Positions 54,571 to 63,001 of a stretch of DNA of 64,000 bases are shown piece after piece. Location of the stretch: assembly GCF_008312935.1 (NCBI RefSeq), contig NZ_VSZO01000001.1, positions 1,612,001 to 1,676,000 on the forward strand, read 5' to 3'. Positions within the stretch are counted from its first letter, which is position 1. Every line of letters starts with the position of its first letter. The notes beneath the pieces are model-generated. The model saw only the letters and a program-made list of their open reading frames with translations. It did not search any database and had not been told where the DNA came from. Source of the DNA: Roseiconus lacunae (GTDB taxonomy: Bacteria; Planctomycetota; Planctomycetia; Pirellulales; Pirellulaceae). Made by a program: the position numbers and the translations under genes.

Positions 54571-55614
54571 CACAGGTTGGTCGTTTGCCGCTTCCGAACG
54601 CCGTGCGACGATTCCGATGCATCGTTCGTGCCAGCGTGCGTCATCGTCTCTACCATGAAATCCCACATGCCCACCATCGTCGACGATCACCGGTTGCAGT
54701 CGTGCGTTGCTTTGCCAATCGATTTTGGCGTAGGTTTCACTGGGAACAACAGGGTCCGAATTAGCGTAGATCAAATAGGTCTTCACATCGATCTGATCGA
54801 GGACGCGTTCGGCAGAGTTTTTCGCATAGTACTCATCGACGGTCTCGAAGCCACAGTGCTTTGAAGTGAAGCGTTCATCGAATTGCCAAACGCTGTTTGC
54901 CGAACGTACCGCAACGCGTTCCTCGTCGGTTAGACACGAGTTTTCTCGCAGCACTTCCTTTTTCATTTTGCCAAGCAGGTATCGTTCAATCGGTCTTCGG
55001 CTTAGCTGTGACAGCTCGCGTGACGTCGCAGCCAAGTCGAGTGGCGCAGACACCGTGATCGCTGCCGAGATCGGTACACCTTCGGGTTCATTCGCTAAAA
55101 AGTGTAATAAGACGCTTCCGCCTAACGAAAATCCGACCAATAGCACTCCGTGATTTAGTTCACTGGAGTACTTTGGATCTTTTCGAACAGCGTCAAAGAC
55201 ATGAGTCAAATCTTCGCTACGTCCGGGGTGGTGGATTGATTGGCACCGTTCCGCCGAATTACCAGCACCTCGAAAGTTAAGCCGCAAGACCCGGTGCCCT
55301 TCTGACAGTAGCGTCTTCGCACACGAGCGAATGTAGGAACTTTGCGACGTGCCTCCTAATCCGTGTAGCAAAACAATCAGCGGCCAAGGATGGCGAGGTC
55401 CTTCCGGCGGTGACAGTAGATCTGCGGTCAATACGTCGCCGGTATCATCCGACGTGGGCATCCGCAACGACTTGACCCGGTAGTCACTCAAATCGCGTTC
55501 TTGCAGGCGGAATAGGCGACTTCGGGCTGTCTGGAGATACCCACCGTACCACGGTGGTTTGGGATGAAACGGCGGAAAGATCGCCCGCCATGGCTCATTC
55601 GGATCGGTATCCAT
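54511..55614 (-). CDS. YheT-type alpha/beta hydrolase
   Basis: A 367-residue cytoplasmic hydrolase of the AB-hydrolase-fold YheT family. LIVLLHGLGGTSQSSYIRS (oxyanion region), RVLRLNFRGAGNSA, LLVGFSLGGSVLLHFLANEP (nucleophile elbow GFSLGG) and a late DDGGHVGFHG supply Ser, Asp and His. The N-terminus (FHPKPPWYGGYLQT) also matches. The 60 C-terminal bases overlap the DAGK copy 2 gene on the opposite strand. Confidence 0.9.
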   Translation of the reverse strand: MDTDPNEPWRAIFPPFHPKPPWYGGYLQTARSRLFRLQERDLSDYRVKSLRMPTSDDTGDVLTADLLSPPEGPRHPWPLIVLLHGLGGTSQSSYIRSCAKTLLSEGHRVLRLNFRGAGNSAERCQSIHHPGRSEDLTHVFDAVRKDPKYSSELNHGVLLVGFSLGGSVLLHFLANEPEGVPISAAITVSAPLDLAATSRELSQLSRRPIERYLLGKMKKEVLRENSCLTDEERVAVRSANSVWQFDERFTSKHCGFETVDEYYAKNSAERVLDQIDVKTYLIYANSDPVVPSETYAKIDWQSNARLQPVIVDDGGHVGFHGRDDDARWHERCIGIVARRSEAANDQPVLGCTNQDGNRRGQNLQVYH

Positions 55615-55738
55615 CGCTGGTCAAAGTATGAAAGGAGTGTTCGCGTCACAATGATTGATTCCATTGCCCCGCCCGATGCAAACACTGTTCCATTGCACGC
55701 ACTTCGATGCCAGTTCCAGTTGTGAACACAGACGACGC

Positions 55739-58735
55739 CTACTTAACCTCAAATTTTTGAAAGACGGCATCGGTGTTCACGACGCGCAGCCCGATCGTCC
55801 CCGTATCGTAAGTGTCGTCAACGTACGCGATTTTTTTCATGCCATTGTGAAAGACCTCGATTTGTGTGCCTTTGGTTCGAACGACAAGTTCTTGAATTTG
55901 TGACGCATCGATCGTTGTCGACGATCGTTGTAGTTCCTTCCAGAGACGCCCATCGGTTTTGCCTAAGATCACCAATTGCGTCTTGGGAATCAAACCGGCA
56001 AAGTAACCACGTTGGGCGTCATACCCAACCGATGGGCCGGTGCAACGGAACAGCAGTCCTGCGTCACGAGCTTGGTTGTTCCCAAGAAAATCAATCTCGA
56101 TCGAGGCCGTGACATCATTCGGCACGGGATGGTTCAAGACGACCTTCTCGCCACTGCGATAGTCATTGATCGGATGTTCTGGAATACATCCAAGACGAAC
56201 ACCGGTGTCCAATGATTCAAAGAATTGGTGGTGACCGTAGTAAGTCACATCACTTGTTTCGGTCGATATGCTGGGCGGTTGATCTCCCGATGGTCGATCG
56301 AGAATCATTCCGGGGCGAACCGGTTCGTCAAACAACGGAAAACCGCGTCTGCCGACTTTCATCGGTTGAACGTAGATGTTGCGTCGCCATCCCGGTTGGC
56401 GATCTCGCTTGGCATGAAAGACATGCCACCACTGCTTGCCGTCGAGTGACGGTACAAAGCATGAATGTCCGACGCCATAGGTTGCCGCGGTACTTTGAAA
56501 AACGGGCTGTGGGCGTTTCTTCCATGAAGATGGCTTCAGCGGGTCGTCTCCGACAAGTTCCAGCAGGCCGAGTTTATAGGTTGGCAACCAAGAGGCACCA
56601 CACGAATAGACGAGGGCGACACGTCCTTTCGCTTTAAAAACTTCGGGGCCTTCATGGAGTCCGCGTGAATCGATTCGTTCCTCCGTTCGCTCCCATAGAT
56701 AGTCCGCATTGTCGCACAAGCGGACTCGCGGCCCGGTAAGCTCGGTCGGAGATTTCATCGCGGCAATATACAGGTACTGCTGGTCGGTCCCCGGTGCATC
56801 CCATCCCGACCATATTGCATAGCGTTGGCCTTGATGTTCGAGCACGGTCATATCGATCGCCCAGACATTCGGTGAGTTGCGGTCGGGCCCATCGCCGGTT
56901 GCCATCGGTCCGAACAATTCGTAGTCGCCGATCGGATCACTTGTCTTTGATCGCAAGACATATGCTTTATGATTAGCGTTGTTCCCGTCGGAGGCCGCAA
57001 AATAGACATGCCAATGGCCGTCAAGGAAATGTAGTTCGGGCGCCCAGACCTCTTTCGAATACGGTCCCGTTTCGGGAGCTTCCCAGACGACATGCTTGGT
57101 TCCAAAAGAAGTCAATGACGGGCTGGTATGGATCGCGATCCCACGATTACCGTCAGAAAAGCACCACAGATATCGATCCTGATTAGGGTCTTTGACGACC
57201 CACGGATCTGCACCCTCGCCGATCGGGTTTACAAACTTATCGGCGGGCAATGCCCCGTCATCGGCAAGGCCTCGCCAATCGGGGTCGCCCGCATCCTTTG
57301 GCATCTGCCGATTCCACCGCATCAAGTCGTCATGCAACCCATCGGCGATCTCCGGGTGTTGATCGATCAGGTTGTTTTGTTCGCTAGGATCGCCATCCAA
57401 GTCGTACAGTTGTCGATCGCTGCCGTCGTAGTTGACCAAGTATTTCCAGCGACCATCGCGGACGGCTAAGTCCGGATTGTCGACCTCCCGCGTTCCCGCG
57501 CGGTCCGGCGGTCGGCGAAAGAAGATCGGCGATTTCCGGCTTGCCGAATCTTTGCCCAGTAGCGTTGATATTAAGTTTTCGCCATCCAGTTCTTGCTTTG
57601 GTAACTTGGTGCCGGTCAGATCATAGAGTGATCGATTCACGTCGAGAGCGCACAGGACAGACGAATCATTCGTCGTTCCGGCCGCATCGCTGTTGACCAA
57701 ACCCGGTCCCCATACAATTAGCGGCGATCGGATCCCGCCTTCGTACAGCCACGTTTTAGCGCCCCGAAGAGGTTCGGACGACCCGGCTCCTTCTTCGTGT
57801 CCATTATCGCTCATCACCAAAATCAGTGTGTTGTTACGCAGTTTCGGATCAGTTCGGATTCGATCAAACAACGATGCGAGTTGTTGATCCATCGCGTCTA
57901 GTACCGCGTAATACAGCTCGCGTTTACTTTCGTCGGTTTCCGATCGCAGGACTTCCGGTGGAAAGAATGGTGAGTGCACATCGTCGGGCCAAACATTGAC
58001 AAAGAACGGTTGATTCGATTGTTGTGCTTCGTCAATAAACTTCACGGCGTGATCAACAAATTCTGCAGTGATCACCGAGCGATCAATCCATTCAATCGGG
58101 CCGCGTCCAAGATTGCCAGAACCCAAGTCATGCTTTTGTGGTGGCTTACCATCGTAGGCATCTTTGAGTGGCAAGACGCGAGGCCCTAATCCTTCGAAGT
58201 TAGTCAGGCTTTGGTCGAATCCATATTCGGTGATCAAAGGAGCTTCGCCGACATCACGTTGTCCGCCCATGTGCCATTTTCCGAAATGTCCCGTCGCATA
58301 TCCGTTCGCTTTCAGCTGCCGCGCCAGCATCGGTGCCTCAAGGCGGAGCCACTGATCCATTCCACGCGATCGATTGAGCTCACGGCGAGCCAAGTAGGAG
58401 CTGATCCGATGTCGATGTGGATACTGTCCGGTGCTGAGTGCTACTCGCGAAGGGGAGCAAATGGGGGAGTTGACGTAAAAGTTGGTGAACCGTAACCCTT
58501 CTGCGGCTAAGCGGTCAATGTTTTCTGTTTCGATTCGCTTGCCGCCAAAGCAAGAAAGGTCTGACCAGCCCATGTCATCGATGAATACTGTGATCACATT
58601 GGGACGTTTTGGTGACGGATCTTCGGGCAGCACCTGACGTGTTGTTAGAAAAGAAGACAGGGCAACAAAACAAGCGAACAGAGAAGCCACGCCACGGGGC
58701 AAGGCAGCTCGAAAGGTCAACATGGATCGACTCAT
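55739..58735 (-). CDS. Secreted sulfatase-GH43-LamG-like fusion
   Basis: A 998-residue exported protein (ATG at 58735). Residues about 42-500 are a type I sulfatase: VITVFIDDMGWSDLSCFGG metal site, SPICSPSRVALSTGQ with canonical formylglycine motif CSPSR (Cys 93), GHFGKWHMGG, MSDNGHEEG. Residues about 505-830 are a GH43-type five-blade propeller with the three acids in context: EGADPWVVKDPN (base), KEVWAPELHFLDGHWHVYFAAS (pKa modulator Asp), GLHEGPEVFKAKGRVALVYS (acid). The last 150 residues are a LamG/3-keto-disaccharide-like beta domain (ASIEIDFLGNN, GLLFRCTG, EVFHNGMKKIAYV). It could desulfate and then cleave a sulfated plant or algal glycan. Confidence 0.88.
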   Translation of the reverse strand: MSRSMLTFRAALPRGVASLFACFVALSSFLTTRQVLPEDPSPKRPNVITVFIDDMGWSDLSCFGGKRIETENIDRLAAEGLRFTNFYVNSPICSPSRVALSTGQYPHRHRISSYLARRELNRSRGMDQWLRLEAPMLARQLKANGYATGHFGKWHMGGQRDVGEAPLITEYGFDQSLTNFEGLGPRVLPLKDAYDGKPPQKHDLGSGNLGRGPIEWIDRSVITAEFVDHAVKFIDEAQQSNQPFFVNVWPDDVHSPFFPPEVLRSETDESKRELYYAVLDAMDQQLASLFDRIRTDPKLRNNTLILVMSDNGHEEGAGSSEPLRGAKTWLYEGGIRSPLIVWGPGLVNSDAAGTTNDSSVLCALDVNRSLYDLTGTKLPKQELDGENLISTLLGKDSASRKSPIFFRRPPDRAGTREVDNPDLAVRDGRWKYLVNYDGSDRQLYDLDGDPSEQNNLIDQHPEIADGLHDDLMRWNRQMPKDAGDPDWRGLADDGALPADKFVNPIGEGADPWVVKDPNQDRYLWCFSDGNRGIAIHTSPSLTSFGTKHVVWEAPETGPYSKEVWAPELHFLDGHWHVYFAASDGNNANHKAYVLRSKTSDPIGDYELFGPMATGDGPDRNSPNVWAIDMTVLEHQGQRYAIWSGWDAPGTDQQYLYIAAMKSPTELTGPRVRLCDNADYLWERTEERIDSRGLHEGPEVFKAKGRVALVYSCGASWLPTYKLGLLELVGDDPLKPSSWKKRPQPVFQSTAATYGVGHSCFVPSLDGKQWWHVFHAKRDRQPGWRRNIYVQPMKVGRRGFPLFDEPVRPGMILDRPSGDQPPSISTETSDVTYYGHHQFFESLDTGVRLGCIPEHPINDYRSGEKVVLNHPVPNDVTASIEIDFLGNNQARDAGLLFRCTGPSVGYDAQRGYFAGLIPKTQLVILGKTDGRLWKELQRSSTTIDASQIQELVVRTKGTQIEVFHNGMKKIAYVDDTYDTGTIGLRVVNTDAVFQKFEVK

Positions 58736-59055
58736 CAAAGGGGGAACAGCAACGCGCGCCAACTCTCTTGGCAGGAGTGCGGTGAGGGCGTCTCAGCATA
58801 TCCCAAATAGAATCTGGGTGTACTCGCTGTCACAAGATGATGGGGCGATTCTCTGGCAAGATGGAGACCCGCTGAGATTCGTCACCAACCGCTAGAGATC
58901 TTTTGCGCAGTTCGCCGGTTTTCGGGCACCGGAGAGGTTTCAACTTTGAAACAACCCGTGTCATCAAGCGGTTGGCGAACGTAAGTCCGGCTAGTTCGGC
59001 ACAGCCGTGGCGACTGCCACTCGGCTATTCCCAAGAACCGCAATGAGACGTCGCA
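58736..59055. other. Intergenic gap, nothing recognised
   Basis: About 320 bp between two same-strand genes. It holds the leader of the sulfatase-GH43 gene. No open frame with protein character, no obvious terminator with a T-run. Confidence 0.45.
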
Positions 59056-60753
59056 CTACGCCGGCCTTTGACGAGGGCCGTTTAGCATTCGCCCGATGAT
59101 GGTGTAGCGGACACCGTATTCATAGGTCATCAACAAAAACACGGAAACGACAATGGTGATACCTGTGAATTTGAACAGAGAAGGAATCGATATTTCTTTG
59201 ACGAACCATTGAGCCAGCAGGACAAGCGGAAGGTGCGCCACATACAGCCAGTACGAAGAGTCTGACACGTATCGCATTCGCTTGTTTTCTCCGGACATCA
59301 ATTGACGACATATCCCGATCGATCCGAACGTCATCATCCACGCATACAATGCTTGAAGCGAACTGCCGATAAGTGATTTCAGTCCGGGGTGCTCAAGCGT
59401 GAAAATTCCAAACACGCCCGAAACTAAATCCAGTCCGATCGGAAATATCACCAACAGTGCGACCGATAGAAGGCTCCCCCATCGACGACCAAGCCCACCG
59501 GTTTCGTCCTCCAGGTCCCAATAAATTGCTCCGAAGAAAAAGAATATCGCATAGTATGCGAGCACGCATGGAATCGGCAACAATCCGATCGATGAATCGG
59601 GGCCAAAGCTCGCTTGACTCATGAACGATTGCGGCCACATGGTCAGTGGGACCAACCACAGCAGACTGAGTGGAGAGCAAAACAACCACTTCGGAAGTTT
59701 ACTGATCTGTATGCGGTCGATCAGCGTCGTATAGACGGCGAAGGCCGCGACCAGCCAACAAAGAAACCACAGAAACCAAAGGTGCATGAAGACGGGGAGT
59801 TGGTATAGCAATGCATTGATCGTGTCACGGCTGAGTCCGCCCGATTGATTTTGATTGGCACGGAATTCGTTTTCGACACCGAGTTGCTTGGCAATCTTCG
59901 ATCGCTCTTCCATTAGCGTGTCTTCATCAAGAGGCACTCCGAATGAAGAGGCGATAAAGTTGGATGTGCCGAAGTCGATGTTGAGCAGATCTTTAGGTTT
60001 GCGCCCGTTGGCATCGATCGCTTCGACGTCCGCTCCCGCGTTCAGAAGCAACGTTGCCGCATCGGAACGTCCGACGAACACGGCGCTATGCAGCGCTGTC
60101 CCTTGGTCACCGTTGCGTTGCTTTGCATCGGCCCCTTGTTGCAGAAGCATTTCGACCATATCGGTATGTCCCAAGAAAACGGCGACCGTCAAAAGTGACG
60201 CGCCGTCTTGGCTGAACGCATTGACGCTCAGTTCAGAAGTCTCGATCGCTTGACGCACCTGATCTGTTTCGCCGGCAACCACCGACTCCCAAACGGCAGC
60301 GTTTTGATTTCCAAAGGGGGCCGGTCTTTGGACGAAGCCGCTGACCGCCCACATGGCAGGGATGATGGTGAAGCATCCAATCAATAGCGGTAGTGCGATC
60401 CGTTTTCCACGATGCTTAATCAGTGCCCTCAGTCCACGTTTCCGCCACAGCATCGCCGTAAAGAAACCGCTGAGTAAGAAGAAAAGCGGCATCCGAAATC
60501 CATGGATCGCCGCGAACAATATCGAGTAGACATCGCTTTGACGGGTGTCCTGAACAGTCCACGGGATCGCGGTGAAGGAAAGTGCGGCATGCAATACGAT
60601 TCCTAGCAGCATTGCAATCGCGCGCAACGCATCAAGATCGTGTCGACGAAAGACTGTCGTCGAGTCCGGTGACTTGATTTCTGTCGCGACATTTACCGGA
60701 GGACGTTCTCCGGTTTCCTTTGCATCTTCCATCGAACTGACTAACGAAACCAT
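59056..60753 (-). CDS. Acyltransferase-3 with inserted ankyrin repeats
   Basis: A 565-residue membrane protein; the ATG at 60753 follows TTGGAG. It has the acyltransferase-3/OpgC start (RRHDLDALRAIAMLLGIVLHAALSF, with the family His), then FRMPLFFLLSGFFTAMLWRKRG, and later helices ending YLYVAHLPLV-like YWLYVAHLPLVLLAQ. Between helices 3 and 4 of the usual fold (about residues 152-262) sit three ankyrin repeats: DGASLLTVAVFLGHTDMVEMLLQQGADAK, GTALHSAVFVGRSDAATLLLNAGADVE and NGRKPKDLL. The insert would face one side of the membrane as a protein-binding or sensory module. Likely role: acylation of a surface glycan. Confidence 0.85.
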   Translation of the reverse strand: MVSLVSSMEDAKETGERPPVNVATEIKSPDSTTVFRRHDLDALRAIAMLLGIVLHAALSFTAIPWTVQDTRQSDVYSILFAAIHGFRMPLFFLLSGFFTAMLWRKRGLRALIKHRGKRIALPLLIGCFTIIPAMWAVSGFVQRPAPFGNQNAAVWESVVAGETDQVRQAIETSELSVNAFSQDGASLLTVAVFLGHTDMVEMLLQQGADAKQRNGDQGTALHSAVFVGRSDAATLLLNAGADVEAIDANGRKPKDLLNIDFGTSNFIASSFGVPLDEDTLMEERSKIAKQLGVENEFRANQNQSGGLSRDTINALLYQLPVFMHLWFLWFLCWLVAAFAVYTTLIDRIQISKLPKWLFCSPLSLLWLVPLTMWPQSFMSQASFGPDSSIGLLPIPCVLAYYAIFFFFGAIYWDLEDETGGLGRRWGSLLSVALLVIFPIGLDLVSGVFGIFTLEHPGLKSLIGSSLQALYAWMMTFGSIGICRQLMSGENKRMRYVSDSSYWLYVAHLPLVLLAQWFVKEISIPSLFKFTGITIVVSVFLLMTYEYGVRYTIIGRMLNGPRQRPA

Positions 60754-60863
60754 CGAGGACTCCAAGTGAAAGGGGGAAGCCAAGAAACGCAGGACCGGAA
60801 ACCGCACCATTCGGATCAGCGATGCGCCGGCGTGAGAGGGCTGGCGAATCGACGCGAATCGAA

Positions 60864-62675
60864 TTACTGAATCTGGGCTTGTTCGATTTCAGAGAGAATC
60901 GAATTCGCTTCGGCGAGACTGTGACCGGCGAAACGTTTTCGCCAACTTTCCGCCGAAGGGCGATTCGGTCGCTGTGCACGGCGATAAAGCCAGTAAGACA
61001 CACCCATTCCGATGACGCCGATTACGAGCGACGGGATCAGCGAATTGGGATGCAGGATGGCGTCAAAACCAAACGCGACAGTAGCCGGGATCCACATCAA
61101 CCACCACGGAAAACCGATCAAGGCACCGACGTGTAGGTAGACGTTTTTCACCGCATCAAGTTTTTCGCGGATTTGATCGACCGGCTTGGAGTAGTCGATC
61201 CGATTGATTCGCGTGCAGACAGCCGCACCCGCCGCGATCACCAGGATTCCATAGACATGCAAGACTCCTCCACAAATGACTCGGTGAGGGATATCTGTAT
61301 TCGGTGCCCAGCATTGGGCACCGAGCACGACGAGCAGGACACCGACAAAGATCTGAAACAGTTGTCCGCGCATGAGTGGTTTCAAGGAGGCCTTGATCCG
61401 ATCCATCAGATCGCGGCGTGTTAGGTAAAACCTTGCCGCCAACTCCTGTTGTTGCAGACTCACCCCAGATGACGGAATCGCGGTGGTCATCGCATCCGAA
61501 CCGACGCGCGCTGCTTGGGAACCGCTGAGATCCATCGTCGGTGCGAGAGTCACTTGTTCGGTCGATGTAATGCTTTGCAGATCGGATTTGATTTGGCTGG
61601 CGCGTTGGTAGCGCTGCTGGGGTTCCTTTTCGAGCGTTCGTAGAACCACGTCATCGAGTCGCACATCGATTTCGACCTTCCGCGACGGAACGGCAAACCG
61701 TCCGATCGGAAGTTCGCCGGTTAGCATTTCATAAAACACTACACCAAGCGAATAGATGTCGGCACGGTGATCGACACCGCGAGCCCCTTCGAATTGTTCG
61801 GGTGCCATGTAACGCGGTGTTCCCATGACTTGATGCGTCGCGGTCAATTCGGTCGGCGGGTGGTCTTGATCAATGATACGTGATAAACCGAAGTCAGCGA
61901 TCTTCACTGTCCCATCCTTCGCCATCAAGATGTTTTCCGGTTTGATGTCGCGGTGAATGATCCCTTGGTCATGGGCATACTGAAGGGCGTCACAAAGATG
62001 GGGAACGATGGCCAATGCATGTTGCGGAGCGAGCTGGCCTCCGCGGACGACATCGCGGAGCGTAGGCCCATCGACGTACTCCATCAGGAAATAGAATGTG
62101 TGCTCGACCTTTCCAAACTCGAATACGGAAACGATGTTGGGGTGATTCAGTTTCGCCAGTGTTCGCGCTTCCCGTGTAAACCGTAACGCGAATTTCACAT
62201 CCTGAGCAAACTCATCCGGGAGAACTTTCAGTGCTACCAGACGATCGAGTCCTTTTTGACGAGCTTTGTAGACCGCGCCCATTCCGCCGGCGCCTAACGC
62301 TTCGACTATTTCCAAGTTTGGAAAGAGCTCTGCCAAACGATCGACAGTCGGAGGGGTGAAGCCGCGCGTCGGCCGCTCTTTTTCAGCCAGGGCGTCTTCA
62401 AGTATCTCATGGTGGGCGGGGAAACGATCGAGGTATTCTTGTTTGCGGGGCTGATCACCGCGTCGCCTCCGGTAGTCAATCTCTAGAACAACCAATTCGG
62501 CCAGTAAAACATCGTGTTCGGCCGTCCCACTTTCCTTCGCTTCAGCCGATAGGTCGGCAAGGACCGATTCGATCGTCGGTGGCGAGTCGACTTGCCATTG
62601 ACGTTCGAACTCGGCACATAAATCGTCGATCCGCTCCAACGCTGCGACTGGTAGTTTTTTTTCTCGGACGCTCAT
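60864..62675 (-). CDS. Ser/Thr protein kinase with C-terminal membrane domain
   Basis: A 603-residue eukaryotic-type kinase. An N-terminal helical domain (about 1-115) precedes the kinase domain: GAGGMGAVYKARQKGLDRLVALKVL (P-loop, Lys), HRDIKPENILMAKDGTVKIADFG (catalytic loop, DFG), YMAPEQFEGARGVDHRADIYSLG. After the kinase, about four predicted helices (LFQIFVGVLLVVLGAQCW, YGILVIAAGAAVC, LIGFPWWLMWIPATVAFG, LVIGVIGMGVSYWLY) anchor it. The membrane part has an unusual position, after the kinase and with a soluble C-terminal tail. Partner unknown. Confidence 0.93.
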   Translation of the reverse strand: MSVREKKLPVAALERIDDLCAEFERQWQVDSPPTIESVLADLSAEAKESGTAEHDVLLAELVVLEIDYRRRRGDQPRKQEYLDRFPAHHEILEDALAEKERPTRGFTPPTVDRLAELFPNLEIVEALGAGGMGAVYKARQKGLDRLVALKVLPDEFAQDVKFALRFTREARTLAKLNHPNIVSVFEFGKVEHTFYFLMEYVDGPTLRDVVRGGQLAPQHALAIVPHLCDALQYAHDQGIIHRDIKPENILMAKDGTVKIADFGLSRIIDQDHPPTELTATHQVMGTPRYMAPEQFEGARGVDHRADIYSLGVVFYEMLTGELPIGRFAVPSRKVEIDVRLDDVVLRTLEKEPQQRYQRASQIKSDLQSITSTEQVTLAPTMDLSGSQAARVGSDAMTTAIPSSGVSLQQQELAARFYLTRRDLMDRIKASLKPLMRGQLFQIFVGVLLVVLGAQCWAPNTDIPHRVICGGVLHVYGILVIAAGAAVCTRINRIDYSKPVDQIREKLDAVKNVYLHVGALIGFPWWLMWIPATVAFGFDAILHPNSLIPSLVIGVIGMGVSYWLYRRAQRPNRPSAESWRKRFAGHSLAEANSILSEIEQAQIQ

Positions 62676-63001
62676 AGCCGACGCACCGTGGTTGCGGACA
62701 GTTGTCTTAAACTCGCCGCAAACAAGACTTTAGGGATTGCGGCAGGGAAGTCGCCGGTCAATTTCGGACGCTTCGGATTCCCCTTCAATAGGGGCACCGC
62801 TGTTTCTCGCTGGCGCCCGACACAAAAATAGAGAAAACTGTCTCCCCGTTAAACTGCTGTCACGGTTGCCGTCGTTACTGATTCGACGAGTTCGCCTATA
62901 ATCGAGGTTTCATCACGTCAGCGTTGGCATTTCGCCGCATTGGCAATGTAATCACCGCATTTTGAGGGACGGCTGTGGACGAAGTTGATCAGGGAAGAAC
63001 G
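62676..63001. other. Divergent intergenic promoter region
   Basis: About 325 bp shared by the kinase gene (leftward) and the KaiC-like gene (rightward). No small gene or RNA recognised. GAGGGA (near 62965) and AGGGA (near 62991) are ribosome-binding candidates for two alternative KaiC-like starts. Confidence 0.5.
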
